Shown here: one piece after another, positions 1-8,985 of the stretch | Layout: the number at the start of each line of letters is the position of its first letter | Position numbering within the stretch: position 1 is the stretch's first letter | Assembly: GCF_902459585.1 (NCBI RefSeq) | Contig: NZ_CABPSC010000005.1 | Span: forward strand, 186,001 to 250,000 | Length of the DNA: 64,000 nucleotides | From: Pandoraea nosoerga | Lineage (GTDB): Bacteria; Pseudomonadota; Gammaproteobacteria; Burkholderiales; Burkholderiaceae | Direction of reading: 5' to 3' | Translations under genes and position numbers: made by a program | The notes under the pieces: generated by a model | What the model saw: the letters and a program-made list of their open reading frames with translations, nothing else | Databases searched by the model: none | Told to the model about the DNA's origin: nothing

Positions 1-1
1 T

Positions 2-409
2 CGCTTTCCGGACGCGCATCCGCAGTTGACCATCCAGCTGATCGGCTCGATTCGCCAGTTGTTCGGTGAAGACGGTCTCGAGCGTCTGATCACGCAGCGC
101 GCGGCCGACACGCGTGTGCATTACAAGCAGGCCATCGACGGCTTGCCGAGCCTGTCGGCGCGAGTGCAGAAACTTGCGGAGATCCGATCGTCGGAAGGGT
201 ATATGGCGCGTGTGGAGCGCGACGGCGACGACTGGTTGCTGATCGAAGACCATTGCCCGATCTGCGCGGCGGCGAAGACGTGTCAGGGTTTTTGCCGCAC
301 CGAGTTGGAACTGTTCCAGGAGTTGATCGGCGAGCGCGGCACCGTCTCGCGCGCGACGCACATCCTTGCAGGCGGGCAACGCTGCACGTACCGTGTGAGT
401 CCGTGTTGA
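2..409 (+). CDS. SufR/ArsR-like helix-turn-helix regulator, C-terminal part
   Basis: The reading frame is open from the left edge, so the N-terminal winged-helix part lies outside the window and only the last 135 or so residues are present. The tail carries a cysteine cluster (CPICAAAKTCQGFC) followed by a helix and HILAGGQRCTYRV. This arrangement is typical of the SufR/DeoR-like group of ArsR-type transcriptional regulators, where the cysteines can hold an Fe-S cluster or metal. What it controls cannot be told from the window. It converges with the ynfA-type gene, with 46 bp between the stop codons. Family assignment is from the C-terminal pattern alone. Confidence 0.75.
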   Translation, partial: RFPDAHPQLTIQLIGSIRQLFGEDGLERLITQRAADTRVHYKQAIDGLPSLSARVQKLAEIRSSEGYMARVERDGDDWLLIEDHCPICAAAKTCQGFCRTELELFQELIGERGTVSRATHILAGGQRCTYRVSPC

Positions 410-455
410 GACGCGCCGTCGCGAATCGCGCCGCAGGCGGCAGCGTCGCTTCGTC

Positions 456-773
456 TTATCTCGGCTGGAATGCGATCAGGCTCATGCCCGCCAGCGCGAC
501 CAACACTCCCGCCACGTCCCACGACGTTGGACGCAGCCCGTCGACGAGCCACAGCCACACGATCGCCACGCCGATGTAGACGCCGCCGTAAGCCGCATAG
601 ACTCGCCCGGCGGCAGACGGGTGCAGCGTGAGCAGCCAGGCGAACAGCGCGAGCGAAAGCGCGCCGGGCACCAGCAGCCAGACGCTGCGTCCCTGCTTGA
701 GCCAGAGCCACGGCAGATAGCAGCCGACGATTTCGGCCACGGCCGTCGCGACATAAAGCAAAAAGGTTTTCAT
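456..773 (-). CDS. YnfA/UPF0060 family small inner-membrane protein
   Basis: The product is 105 residues, close to the roughly 108 of E. coli YnfA. It is almost wholly hydrophobic with four predicted membrane helices (about 2-22, 30-48, 58-78, 84-102). Family landmarks are visible: an [12 protein letters not shown] stretch in helix 1 and [19 protein letters not shown] in helix 3. YnfA proteins are SMR-like and have been linked to small-molecule efflux, but a substrate cannot be named here. The start at MKTFLLYV was chosen because upstream residues of the longer frame are charged and unlike the family. Confidence 0.9.
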   Translation of the reverse strand: MKTFLLYVATAVAEIVGCYLPWLWLKQGRSVWLLVPGALSLALFAWLLTLHPSAAGRVYAAYGGVYIGVAIVWLWLVDGLRPTSWDVAGVLVALAGMSLIAFQPR

Positions 774-867
774 GATGCGATTATGCCGGGCGCCGGCGCG
801 AGACGTCACCACGGCGCACGGGCCGCCCCGCCGATGACCTACAATGCCGCCTTCACCGGAGAAGCTC

Positions 868-1083
868 ATGGAATCGTTGGAATCGCGTGTCGTCGAACTC
901 GAAATCAAGGTGGCGTTTCAGGAAGACCTGCTCGAGACGCTCAACGAAATCGTCACCCGTCAGGAACAGCAGATCGACCTGCTCCAGAAGCAGTTCAAGG
1001 CGCTTTATCAGCAGATGCAGTCGCAAGGCCAGGGCGGTGGCAACGACGGCAATCCGCGCCATGAAATCCCGCCGCATTATTGA
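868..1083 (+). CDS. slyX: SlyX family protein
   Basis: A 71-residue acidic protein made almost entirely of one amphipathic coiled coil ([20 protein letters not shown], then [19 protein letters not shown]), ending in a Gly/Asn-rich tail with HEIPPHY. The LEiKvAFQE...LNeiV.RQ pattern and the terminal PPHY are diagnostic of SlyX. Its molecular role is unknown; in enterobacteria the gene lies next to slyD, but here it stands alone. The frame is open eight codons further upstream, but the second ATG aligns with the family start. Confidence 0.93.
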   Translation: MESLESRVVELEIKVAFQEDLLETLNEIVTRQEQQIDLLQKQFKALYQQMQSQGQGGGNDGNPRHEIPPHY

Positions 1084-1284
1084 GTCGGCGGCGCGGGTCC
1101 CCTCAGTGGGGCGTCCGGGTCGCCGCCCCGCCTGGACCCTCCCCACGCCCCACGTCCCCCACGGCTCCCCGGCGCCGCCATCGGCAAGTCCGGTCCGGGC
1201 AGAACGAATCCACGCCGTGCGAGTCACATCTGCATCGACGATTCAGGCACGGCGCCCCCGTGCCGTCTGCCGGACATTCGCCAC

Positions 1285-1977
1285 ATGATCTCTCCCCGCT
1301 CGCCTTTCGGCTCCGCTTTCAGTGCTGGTCTCGGTTCCGCCTTCAACTCGCCGTTCAGTTCGCCGCGCTCGCGCCGCAGCGCACCGGACGATTTTCACGT
1401 CACTCGCGTCACCCGCCGTGACACGCTGCGCATGGCCGCTGCCGGTCTGCTCGCCCTTGTTCCGCTCGTGCGCCCGGCGCGCGCCGCCTACAACATCTGG
1501 ACGGGCGAGTACACCATGACGCGCAAGGAAATCGAGGCGGCCGTCGGCAAACGCTTTCCAACCACGCTCAACTACGGCCAACTGCTGAGCGTGGAGCTCA
1601 CGAATCCGCAGATCGGCTTCAATCCGCAGGCCAATCGCATCAACACGCAAGTCGACGCGCAATTGCAGAACGTGCTTTTGCAGGGCCAGCCGCTCAAGGG
1701 TGTGCTCGCGATCTCCAGCGCGTTGAAGTACGACCCGCTCCGACGCGCCGTGCTGCTCGACAACCCCAGCGTCGAGCGCGTGGACGTGAACGGCATGCCG
1801 CCCGCCTACGGTCAGCAGTTGACGGCCATTGGCGGCACGGTGGCACAGCAGGTGCTCAACCAGTATCCGATCTACACCTTCAAACCGGAGCAATTGCGCT
1901 ACGGCGGCCGCGAGGTGGAGCCGGGCGCAATCACCGTGCTGCCTGATGGCATCAAGGTGGAAGTGAGGACGAAGTAA
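1285..1977 (+). CDS. DUF1439 (YceB-like) exported protein
   Basis: The product is 230 residues. Residues about 1-45 form a long basic, Ser/Arg-rich n-region that includes an RRDTLR motif, then a hydrophobic segment (MAAAGLLALVPLVRPARA), so export is likely, possibly by Tat. The mature part begins AYNIWTGEYTMTRKEIEAAV and matches DUF1439 (YceB-like) proteins, which fold like lipid-binding or periplasmic proteins. There is no lipobox cysteine, unlike E. coli YceB, so it should be soluble in the periplasm. The start is uncertain because the n-region is unusually long and I see no clear ribosome site. Function is unknown. Confidence 0.8.
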   Translation: MISPRSPFGSAFSAGLGSAFNSPFSSPRSRRSAPDDFHVTRVTRRDTLRMAAAGLLALVPLVRPARAAYNIWTGEYTMTRKEIEAAVGKRFPTTLNYGQLLSVELTNPQIGFNPQANRINTQVDAQLQNVLLQGQPLKGVLAISSALKYDPLRRAVLLDNPSVERVDVNGMPPAYGQQLTAIGGTVAQQVLNQYPIYTFKPEQLRYGGREVEPGAITVLPDGIKVEVRTK

Positions 1978-2112
1978 CGGATGGTGGGCGCCAACTGACG
2001 GCCAATGTCGATGAATGCCGATGAATGGTGATGAAGCGCATCGAAAAAGCGCGTGATCGCGAGACTGCCCCAGGCGTCTTCGCGCCACGCGTTGCGATGT
2101 TCCGCAACGAAA

Positions 2113-2138
2113 AAGGGCGACCCGCGGGGGTCGCCCTT
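2113..2138 (-). terminator. Rho-independent terminator of ohr
   Basis: A perfect 11-bp stem (AAGGGCGACCC / GGGTCGCCCTT) with a GCGG loop. On the minus strand the stem is followed by a run of T (CTTTTTCG), the right polarity to end the ohr transcript, whose stop codon lies about 50 bp before it. Confidence 0.85.
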
Positions 2139-2190
2139 GTCACGACCGGCGCAAGCCAGTCGCCATGACGTGGTGCGATGCCGGCCGCGC

Positions 2191-2616
2191 TCAGACCACC
2201 GTCAGCGTCACGTCGATATTGCCGCGCGTGGCGTTCGAGTACGGGCACACGACGTGGGCCTTTTGCACGAGCGCCTCGACAGTGGCGCGATCGACGCCCG
2301 GCACGCTGATCTTCAGCTCGGCCTGGATGCCAAAGCCCGTCGGGATCTGGCCGATGCCCACGCTGCCGTCGATCTTCGTGTCGGCCGGCAACGTAATCTT
2401 TTCCTTGCCGGCGACGAACTTCAGCGCACCGAGAAAGCAGGCCGAATAGCCGGCGGCGAACAGTTGTTCCGGGTTGGTGCCGCCCACACCCGGGCCGCCC
2501 ATTTCCTTGGGCACCACCAGCTTGACGTCGAGCACGCCGTCGGACGAGACGGCACGGCCATCACGGCCTCCGGTGGCGGTGGCATGAGCGGTGTACAGCA
2601 CTTTTTCGATCGACAT
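2191..2616 (-). CDS. ohr: Organic hydroperoxide reductase Ohr (OsmC/Ohr family)
   Basis: A 141-residue protein, the normal length for Ohr. It reduces organic hydroperoxides with two cysteines, and both are present: Cys60 in [10 protein letters not shown] and Cys124 in [12 protein letters not shown]. The N-terminal [16 protein letters not shown] is the usual Ohr opening. It is cytoplasmic and normally recycled by lipoylated proteins. Ohr is usually controlled by the MarR-type sensor OhrR; none is seen here, and the nearest upstream gene encodes a TetR regulator. A TetR-type palindrome lies about 300 bp upstream (2914-2943). The start is the only ATG before the conserved YTA motif. Confidence 0.96.
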   Translation of the reverse strand: MSIEKVLYTAHATATGGRDGRAVSSDGVLDVKLVVPKEMGGPGVGGTNPEQLFAAGYSACFLGALKFVAGKEKITLPADTKIDGSVGIGQIPTGFGIQAELKISVPGVDRATVEALVQKAHVVCPYSNATRGNIDVTLTVV

Positions 2617-3061
2617 GACGAACTCCTGGTAAGTAGACGAATTTCACTTCCAAACTTCGACCGCAGCAGCCGGATACGCCCTCGCGGCGCCTTGCCGACT
2701 CCACGATCCAACCGACATGCGCGCATCCGTTATCTGACCAGACGCCCGATACGCGCGTGTGTTCCCGAGTCGACGTTGCCCGCGCTCACCGCACGCGCGG
2801 CGATATTCGCGCTGCGTGCGTGCCGGCCCGGCGCCGTCGACGATCTTAATGCACCCGCCGCAACCTCACGGTGAATGCTTCTGGCCACCTCGTCCCGTTT
2901 CCTGCAACTCGATTATCATCTATCTATTGATAGATAGATGATAACGCCCAAATAAATGGGAGACACAGCCCCCGGGACATTGAACCTGCCGGCTCCTCCG
3001 AACCTTCCGAGCCTCCCTCCCTGCGCGCCCGCCCGCACGTGGCGGTGTACGACAGGGCGCC
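2617..3061. other. Intergenic region between ohr and the TetR gene
   Basis: A 445-bp stretch with no convincing gene. Short frames on both strands are Arg/Pro-rich and have no family resemblance or ribosome site. The one clear element is the AT-rich palindrome at 2914-2943, which stands out from its GC-rich surroundings. Confidence 0.6.
2914..2943. promoter_or_regulatory. Palindrome resembling the neighbouring TetR operator
   Basis: Perfect inverted repeat with 14-bp arms (TATCATCTATCTAT / ATAGATAGATGATA) around a 2-bp centre. It shares the core TATCTAT-NNN-TAGATAGAT with the palindrome in front of the tetR gene at 3655-3680, so both are probably bound by that TetR protein. It sits about 300 bp upstream of ohr, past the 3' end of tetR. 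No gene starts immediately beside it on either strand, so its target is unclear; a long ohr leader is the simplest idea. Confidence 0.6.
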
Positions 3062-3646
3062 CTACGCCCGGCCGCACACCGAAGCGACCACGTCCTCCAG
3101 CCGCGACGGCGCCCGGAACAGCCGGGAGGCCATCACGCTGCCCTGGAACCCCGCGAACAGCGCACGGGCGGTGGCCTCGGGCGACGACGTCAGCACCAGC
3201 GATCCATCGGCCACGCCTTGCGTGAGCACGTCAGCCAACCACGCCTCGTGCTTCGCGAAGAACTCCTGCACGGCGCGGCGTACCGTCTCGGGCAGCGTCT
3301 CGATATCGGCGGCGAGCATGCCGCACAGACAAATGCGATGTCCGTCCGCCGCGATCCGGCCGAAGCCCTGCGCGTACTGCGCGAGTTTCCGCGCGGGAGA
3401 CAGCGTCTCGCCGATACCGCCCACCCCCTCGTCGATTGCCGCGTCGTAAGCCCGGATCGCCTCGAGCACCAGGTCTTCCTTTGCCGGGAAGTAGTAGTGA
3501 ATGCTCGACGTCTTCACTCCGACCCGCTCGGCCAGATCCCGATAACTGAAGCCGTTGTAGCCTCGCGTCATCAGAAACGTCTGCGCGTGATCGAGCAGTT
3601 GATCCCGGACGGTCGATACGGCTTGCGGTGTCGTTTTGCGATTCAT
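3062..3646 (-). CDS. TetR/AcrR family transcriptional regulator
   Basis: About 194 residues. The N-terminal helix-turn-helix is clear at about 27-50 (FSYRDLAERVGVKTSSIHYYF, cut here by one residue on each side of the family motif), followed by an all-alpha ligand domain. The frame is open to 3682, but that start would lie inside the palindrome at 3655-3680, so the internal ATG (MNRKTTPQ) is preferred. The palindrome directly upstream suggests autoregulation. The ligand is not predictable; residues around HRICLCGMLAADIE resemble the TetR subgroup often found next to detoxification enzymes. Confidence 0.88.
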   Translation of the reverse strand: MNRKTTPQAVSTVRDQLLDHAQTFLMTRGYNGFSYRDLAERVGVKTSSIHYYFPAKEDLVLEAIRAYDAAIDEGVGGIGETLSPARKLAQYAQGFGRIAADGHRICLCGMLAADIETLPETVRRAVQEFFAKHEAWLADVLTQGVADGSLVLTSSPEATARALFAGFQGSVMASRLFRAPSRLEDVVASVCGRA

Positions 3647-3654
3647 GGAGCGAA

Positions 3655-3680
3655 GTTTATCTATCAGTAGATAGATAAAC
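3655..3680. promoter_or_regulatory. Probable TetR autoregulatory operator
   Basis: Inverted repeat GTTTATCTATC / GATAGATAAAC with a 4-bp centre (AGTA), 9 bp upstream of the preferred tetR start. Its core matches the second palindrome at 2914-2943. Confidence 0.7.
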
Positions 3681-3763
3681 AAGTGCTTTTCTCGCCCTCA
3701 CCGATTGATTTTTTCGATGAGGGCAATAGCCGGGCGCTCGGTGTCAGGCAGGGCCGCCCTCCG

Positions 3764-6028
3764 TCAGAAGTCGATCTTCGCGTTCAGGCTGACCATGCGC
3801 GGGTCGGCTGCCTTGATGTAGTTGTCGTACTGATACTCCCAATACTTGCGATTGGTCAGGTTGGTGACGGCCGCACGCAGCGTGACATCCTTGCCCGAGA
3901 CGCGTGTGCGATAGGTCGCGCCGAGGTTGATCAGCGTGTAGCCCGACACGGTGAGCGAGTTCTGCGGGTTGAGCGCCGTGCGACCGTTGTAGCGAATGTC
4001 GCCGCCGACCGAAAGACCCGGTACGTAAGGAATCTTGTACTCGACGTTGCCCGAGAGCACGAAACGCGGCGCGCCGCCCACGCGATTGCCGTCGAAGCCA
4101 TTCGTTCGGGCGTACCAGCTGTCGAGCGCCATCGCGCTTGCGCCGACCGTCCACAGCGGGCCGAGCTTCACCGAGCCGGCCAGTTCGATCCCCTGGTAAA
4201 TCGACTGGCCGTCAGACACGCGCGCGTTGGCGCTGTTCGTGTAGACGGCGCCGCGCTCGATGCGAAAGAGCGCCGCGGTCGTGCTCCAGTTGGCCTGCTC
4301 CGTCTTCACGCCGAGCTCGTACTGACGGCTCTTGAAGGGATTGAGCACGGCGCCGGCGTTCGCGTAGGTCGAACCGACCACTTCACCGGCCTCCAGCGCT
4401 TCCACATAGCTCGCATAGGCGGTGGTGTTCGCCGCGAGCTTGTACATGACGGCGAGCGTCGGTGTGAATACACCGTTCTTCGAGTAGGTCGAGAGCCCTT
4501 GCGCGTTGGTCTGGTCGTAGTTCGTGAAACGCACGCCGCCCAGCACCGACCAGCGGTCCGTGAGTTGCACCGTATCCGCGGCGAAGACCGAGCGCTGCTC
4601 GATCGCGCTCGAGCGTTGCGCCTTGAGCGTGGAGCCGTCGCCATAGAACTGGTACGACGCGCCCTGGTACAGATTGCCGGAGTACGTCGAGAAAATGTTG
4701 TCCGGATTCGGCGTCGACGGGCTGTACAGATACTGATAGTCGTTCGTCTGGTATTGCGACGCGTAGCCGAACGTCAGTTGGTGCGTGAACGGCCCGGTGC
4801 GGACCTTGCCTTCTGCGGTGACCTGCCACGCGTGGAACGTGTTGATTTCGTCGCCCAGATCATTCAGGCCGCGGTAGTCGCCCGCGCCGTTGAGCAGATA
4901 CAGCGTGGCTTCGTTGCGGTCGCGCGTCGACTTGTTGTAGGCGAAGTTCGCCGAAACCTTCCAGTCCGGATTGATCTGGTAATGCAGGCCCGTGTTGTAG
5001 AACTGCGTGATGGTGTTCAGGTGCGTGGCCTGCGTTTGCAGATTCGCATTCGCAATGTTGATCGGGCCCGGCAGCTGGTTGCCGCTGAAATATGCCGTGG
5101 AGAGCGAGGGCGACGTGCCCGTGGCGCGGCGATCCTGATACATCGCGTTGAAGTCCCATGTCAGATCCGGCGTGATGCGCGCGTCGAGTGCGAGCGAGAC
5201 GGTGTCGCGGTTCAGGTTGCCGTCGGTGTATGTGCGGCCTTCCTCGTGCGTATAGTTCAGACGCGCGCCGAACATGTCGTTCGGGCCGGCGCGGCCGCCC
5301 AGATCGACGTGCTCGCGCCAGATGCCTTCCGAATGAAAGCCGACGTCCACGCTGGCGATGCGCTCGTCCGTCGGTTTCTTCGTCACGTAGTTCACCACGC
5401 CGCCCGGCGCGACGAAGCCGTACATGAAGCCGGTAAGCCCCTTGAGCAACTCGACGCGATCGAACTGCTCGTAGGGCATCGTCACGCCATAGGTCATCAC
5501 CGGCATGCCGTCGAGCTTGAAGCCGTACTGCCAGTCGATGGGCATGCCGCGCACGTAGATGTAGCCGGCCCACGCGTCGAATGCGTTACTGCCGTCGGTC
5601 ACGGACGCATCCGTCGAGAACACGTCGCCTAGCTTGGCCGGCTGCCGCTGTTCAAGCTGTTCCTGGCTCACCACGGTGGTGGAGAACGGCGTATCGAGCT
5701 GGCTGCGCGAGCCGAGCGCCCCGGACTGGACGGATTGCCTGAGGTTCTGCGGCGTCTCGCGCAGTACCGTGCTGGTGACGGTGGTCGCGCTGAGTTCGGC
5801 CTGCGCACCCGCGCCCGTACCGGCGCCAGCGCTGGCGCCGGCGGCGGCCTCGGCGCCGGCATTACCGCTGGCGCCGCTTGCCGTCGACTGCGCGAGAGCC
5901 GGGGCGGCGGCGAAGACGAGCCACGCGGCTAGGGCCAGCGGCGCGACGGTGCTGCGGGGCTTGACGGCGTCGCGCGCGACGAGGCGACCGTTCGCACGCG
6001 GCGTGCGAGAGGCGTGAGCGAAAGACAT
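3764..6028 (-). CDS. TonB-dependent siderophore receptor
   Basis: A 754-residue outer-membrane receptor that would import a ferric siderophore using energy from TonB-ExbBD. A signal peptide ends near residue 46 (APALA-QS) and is followed by an unusual Ala/Gly/Ser-rich linker to about residue 78. The plug domain runs about 90-220 (DTPFSTTVVSQEQLEQRQP, YIYVRGMPIDWQYGFKLDG, GFVAPGGVVNYVTKKP), then a 22-strand barrel ending in the C-terminal Phe needed for BAM assembly (SLNAKIDF). There is no STN signalling domain, so it is not a sigma/anti-sigma transducer. The barrel is closest to the FhuE/FpvA group (CirA/Fhu type). A Fur-box-like site lies 36 bp upstream. No siderophore biosynthesis genes are nearby. 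The substrate cannot be named. Confidence 0.95.
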   Translation of the reverse strand: MSFAHASRTPRANGRLVARDAVKPRSTVAPLALAAWLVFAAAPALAQSTASGASGNAGAEAAAGASAGAGTGAGAQAELSATTVTSTVLRETPQNLRQSVQSGALGSRSQLDTPFSTTVVSQEQLEQRQPAKLGDVFSTDASVTDGSNAFDAWAGYIYVRGMPIDWQYGFKLDGMPVMTYGVTMPYEQFDRVELLKGLTGFMYGFVAPGGVVNYVTKKPTDERIASVDVGFHSEGIWREHVDLGGRAGPNDMFGARLNYTHEEGRTYTDGNLNRDTVSLALDARITPDLTWDFNAMYQDRRATGTSPSLSTAYFSGNQLPGPINIANANLQTQATHLNTITQFYNTGLHYQINPDWKVSANFAYNKSTRDRNEATLYLLNGAGDYRGLNDLGDEINTFHAWQVTAEGKVRTGPFTHQLTFGYASQYQTNDYQYLYSPSTPNPDNIFSTYSGNLYQGASYQFYGDGSTLKAQRSSAIEQRSVFAADTVQLTDRWSVLGGVRFTNYDQTNAQGLSTYSKNGVFTPTLAVMYKLAANTTAYASYVEALEAGEVVGSTYANAGAVLNPFKSRQYELGVKTEQANWSTTAALFRIERGAVYTNSANARVSDGQSIYQGIELAGSVKLGPLWTVGASAMALDSWYARTNGFDGNRVGGAPRFVLSGNVEYKIPYVPGLSVGGDIRYNGRTALNPQNSLTVSGYTLINLGATYRTRVSGKDVTLRAAVTNLTNRKYWEYQYDNYIKAADPRMVSLNAKIDF

Positions 6029-6063
6029 TGCTTGAATTCCCGTGTAATGACGAATTTTTTATT

Positions 6064-6088
6064 AATGAGAATCGTTAACGTTCTCATT
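6064..6088 (-). promoter_or_regulatory. Fur-box-like operator
   Basis: Symmetric AT-rich site AATGAGAA-N9-TTCTCATT, 36 bp upstream of the receptor start. It resembles the Fur consensus (GATAATGATAATCATTATC), with AATGAGAAT half-sites typical of Burkholderiaceae Fur targets. This predicts iron repression of the receptor. Confidence 0.75.
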
Positions 6089-6211
6089 TAGATTTTCGGG
6101 ATATTAGCAAACCTCGGCGCGGCGTCAACAACTGTTGTCACGCGAGAGCGTCGACAACACCGAAATACAACATTTCCGATCCTTACCGGCGCTCGGTGCC
6201 GTCGCCCCCGC

Positions 6212-7144
6212 TCACACCCCGGGCGGCGCCGCCCGTCTCGGCGTGCTCACCAGCGCCGACATCACGTCGCGCATCCAGGCGTTGGCCGGATCGTTGTGAA
6301 AGCGCGAATGCCAGTGCAGGTGCAGGTCGTAGGCGGGGACGTTGAACGGCAACGGCACGAGTCTCACGCGGGCGAAGTCGGCAAACCGCCGGCCGACCGA
6401 CAGCGGCACCGTGGCGATCATGTTCGAATCCGCAACGATGAACGGCACGCCCATGTAGCGCGGCAACGACAATCGCACGTTGCGGTGCACGCCGAGCCGC
6501 TCCAGCGTCTTTTCGAACTGGTCCGCGCGACGCCCTTCGGGGCGCACGGCCACATGATCGGCGGCTTCGTATTGCTCCTTGGTCATCGTCTGCCCGATGT
6601 GCGGATGATCGATGCGCATCACGCACACGAACGAGTGCTGATACAGCAGCTTCTGCCGAATGGACGCGCTCTCCAGATCGGGAAACACCCCCACCGCGAG
6701 GGCGATGTCGCCTTGCGTGAGCCCCGCCTCGAGTTCCTGCGGCGTGGGTGCCACCGTCTTGATCTTCACATGCGGCGCCACGCCGTCCAGATGCTTCAGC
6801 AAGCGCGGCAGGAACACCATCTCGCCGATGTCCGACATGCACATCACGAACGTTTCGCGCGACGACGCGGGATGAAACGTCGGGCGCGGCAGGATCTCGT
6901 CCTGGATCAGATACAGCATGCGCGTGACCGGCTCGGCCAGTTCCTGCGCCCGAGCGGTTGGCTCCATGCCGCGCGCGGAGCGCACGAAGAGCGGGTCGTC
7001 GAACATCGCGCGCAGTTTCGAGAGCGCAAAACTCATGGCCGGCTGGCTCAAGCCGAGCACGATGCCCGCCTGCGTCACGCTGCGCGTGCGCATCATCGCG
7101 TCGAAAGCCTTGAGCAGGTTCAGGTCAACCTGGTGAATATCCAT
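6212..7144 (-). CDS. LysR family regulator, probable regulator of the 7285-17411 catabolic genes
   Basis: The product is 310 residues, full length for the family. The N-terminal winged HTH (about 5-65) includes LLKAFDAMMRTRSVTQAG and LSQPAMSFALSKLRAMFDDP, with LFVRSARGMEPTARA after it. The rest is the periplasmic-binding-protein-like effector domain. It is divergent from the IlvD/Edd gene, 140 bp apart, the classic layout for a LysR activator and its target operon. A TTTGG-N5-CCAAA dyad at 7147-7161, right at its own start, is a candidate site. The effector is probably the substrate or an intermediate of the adjacent pathway (inference). Confidence 0.92.
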   Translation of the reverse strand: MDIHQVDLNLLKAFDAMMRTRSVTQAGIVLGLSQPAMSFALSKLRAMFDDPLFVRSARGMEPTARAQELAEPVTRMLYLIQDEILPRPTFHPASSRETFVMCMSDIGEMVFLPRLLKHLDGVAPHVKIKTVAPTPQELEAGLTQGDIALAVGVFPDLESASIRQKLLYQHSFVCVMRIDHPHIGQTMTKEQYEAADHVAVRPEGRRADQFEKTLERLGVHRNVRLSLPRYMGVPFIVADSNMIATVPLSVGRRFADFARVRLVPLPFNVPAYDLHLHWHSRFHNDPANAWMRDVMSALVSTPRRAAPPGV

Positions 7145-7146
7145 AT

Positions 7147-7161
7147 TTTGGATTTACCAAA
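7147..7161. promoter_or_regulatory. Candidate LysR operator
   Basis: Dyad TTTGG-ATTTA-CCAAA in the AT-rich stretch between the divergent LysR and dehydratase genes, 3 bp from the LysR start codon. LysR proteins bind T-N11-A dyads, and this 15-bp site fits that size. It may mediate autoregulation and activation. Confidence 0.5.
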
Positions 7162-7284
7162 TAAATCGGATCGAATTGACGGATTATATTCGGCTACCTA
7201 GCATGGGTCACCGTCTTCGAGAAGCCACCGAAGAGTGCGTCCGGGACGGCGTTTTTCACCGAAAAAACGTTGGAGTGAGACACC

Positions 7285-8985
7285 ATGCCTCGTCGCTTGC
7301 GAAGCAATTTCCCCCGTGGTTCCTATCTGTGGGCGGTGCGCGCTGCCCAATGGCGTGCGCTGGGCATCGCCGAAGAAGATCTCGAAAAGCCGAAGATCGC
7401 CATCGTCAATTCGTCGTCCGAGCTTGCGAGCTGCTTCAGCCATCTGGACGGCGTCGCTGCCGCGCTCAAGGAGGCCATTCGCGCCGCCGGTGCCCTGCCC
7501 TTCGAAATCCGCACGGCCGCACCGAGCGACTTCATTACCGGCGCGGGTGCGCGCGGCGCCTACATCCTGTCGGCCCGCGACCTCGTCACCAACGACATCG
7601 AAGTCGCCGTCGAAGGCGCCCTGCTCGACGGCATGGTCTGCCTGGCCTCGTGCGACAAAACCGTGCCCGGACAACTGATGGCCGCCGCGCGGCTCGACAT
7701 CCCGAGTCTCATCGTCGCCTGCGGCTATCAGGCGAGCGGCGAATATCGCGGCAAGCACGTCGATATCGAAGACGTGTTCGTCGGCGCCATGCACGTGGTG
7801 ACGGGTGATCTGCCGGTGGAAGAACTCGTCGGCATGAGCCGCCATGCCATCCGCGGCCCCGGCGTGTGCTCGGGCCTCGGCACGGCCAACTCGATGCATC
7901 TCGTGAGCGAAGCCCTGGGCATGGCGCTGCCGGGCAGCACGCCCGTCGCGGCCAACAGCGAGCGGATGTTCGCGACGGTGCGCGACGCCGGCAAGCGCAT
8001 CGTGGAGATGGTCGAGGCCGATCTCACGCCGCGCAAGATCCTCACGCCGCAGGCGTTCGCCAACGCCGCCATGGCGGTGCTCGCCGTGGGCGGGTCGATC
8101 AACAGCGTCAAGCACCTGCAGGCCGTGGCCACCGAGGCGCAGTGCGACGTCGACGTCTACCACCTGTTCGAATCGCTGGCCGACCGGATCCCGGTGCTCA
8201 CGGGCATTCGCCCCGTCGGCGAGGACACCATCGAGGCGTTCGACGCCGCCGGTGGAGCGCGCGCCGTGCTGCGCCGTCTGCTGCCGTGGCTGCACGGCGA
8301 TGCGCTCACCGTCAGCGGCGCCACGATGGCGCAAAACGTGCAGGACGCTCCCATCCACGACGACGACGTGATCCGGCCCGTCGAGCGTCCGTTCGCTTCG
8401 CGCCCCGCCATCGTGCTGCTGCGCGGCAACCTCGCCCCCGAGGCGGGCATCGTGAAGTTCGGCATCTCGCCCGACAAGGCGCGCCGCTTCGAAGGCGCGG
8501 CGCTGTGCTTCGATACGTCGGACGCCGCGATCGAGGCGCTGCGCCGCGGCGACATTCGTCCCGGCCACGTGGTCGTCATGCGCGGCGCCGGCGTGTGCGG
8601 CGGGCCGGCCATGGGCGGCGGGGCGTCGCGCGTGGTGTTCGCCATCGACGGTGCAGGGCTGAGCGAATCGGTCGCGCTGCTCACGGACGGCCACCTCTCC
8701 GGGCTCGTGTGCAAGGGACTCGTGGTCGCGGAAATCGCACCCGAAGCGGCCACGGGCGGGCCGCTCGCGCTGGTGCGCGACGGCGACACCATCGTCATCG
8801 ATCTCGACACGCGCCGCTGCGACGCGCTGCTCGACGACGCCCAATGGGCCGAACGCCGCCAACAGTGGCGCGCGCCGGCGTGCAGCACCGCGCGCGGCTG
8901 GCTGAAACTCTATCGCGAGAACGTGTCGCCGATGCCGCAGGGCGCCGTGCTGAGCGGGCGCAACGGCCACGGAGAGCGCGCATGA
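7285..8985 (+). CDS. IlvD/Edd family dehydratase
   Basis: A 566-residue Fe-S dehydratase of the dihydroxy-acid/sugar-acid dehydratase family, which removes water from a 2,3-dihydroxy acid to give a 2-keto acid. The cluster cysteines are visible: Cys50 (SELASCFSHLDG), Cys123 in ASCDKTVPGQ (with Lys125 as the Mg-binding carbamylated lysine of the family) and Cys195 in GPGVCSGLGTANSM. The catalytic Ser motif DGRFSG appears as DGHLSG, and HVSPEA appears as EIAPEA, so it is a divergent member, unlikely to be the biosynthetic IlvD. It leads an operon and overlaps the MFS gene by 4 bp (ATGA). Its substrate is unknown. Confidence 0.93.
   Translation: MPRRLRSNFPRGSYLWAVRAAQWRALGIAEEDLEKPKIAIVNSSSELASCFSHLDGVAAALKEAIRAAGALPFEIRTAAPSDFITGAGARGAYILSARDLVTNDIEVAVEGALLDGMVCLASCDKTVPGQLMAAARLDIPSLIVACGYQASGEYRGKHVDIEDVFVGAMHVVTGDLPVEELVGMSRHAIRGPGVCSGLGTANSMHLVSEALGMALPGSTPVAANSERMFATVRDAGKRIVEMVEADLTPRKILTPQAFANAAMAVLAVGGSINSVKHLQAVATEAQCDVDVYHLFESLADRIPVLTGIRPVGEDTIEAFDAAGGARAVLRRLLPWLHGDALTVSGATMAQNVQDAPIHDDDVIRPVERPFASRPAIVLLRGNLAPEAGIVKFGISPDKARRFEGAALCFDTSDAAIEALRRGDIRPGHVVVMRGAGVCGGPAMGGGASRVVFAIDGAGLSESVALLTDGHLSGLVCKGLVVAEIAPEAATGGPLALVRDGDTIVIDLDTRRCDALLDDAQWAERRQQWRAPACSTARGWLKLYRENVSPMPQGAVLSGRNGHGERA

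Noticed and set aside
2956-3225. An 89-codon plus-strand frame just after the 2914-2943 palindrome
   Set aside because: Pro/Arg/Thr low-complexity, overlaps the end of the TetR gene, no ribosome site.
3683-5632. A 649-codon open frame on the plus strand
   Set aside because: It is antisense to the TonB-dependent receptor; its Arg/Val/His-rich product has no family pattern and is a GC-driven shadow.
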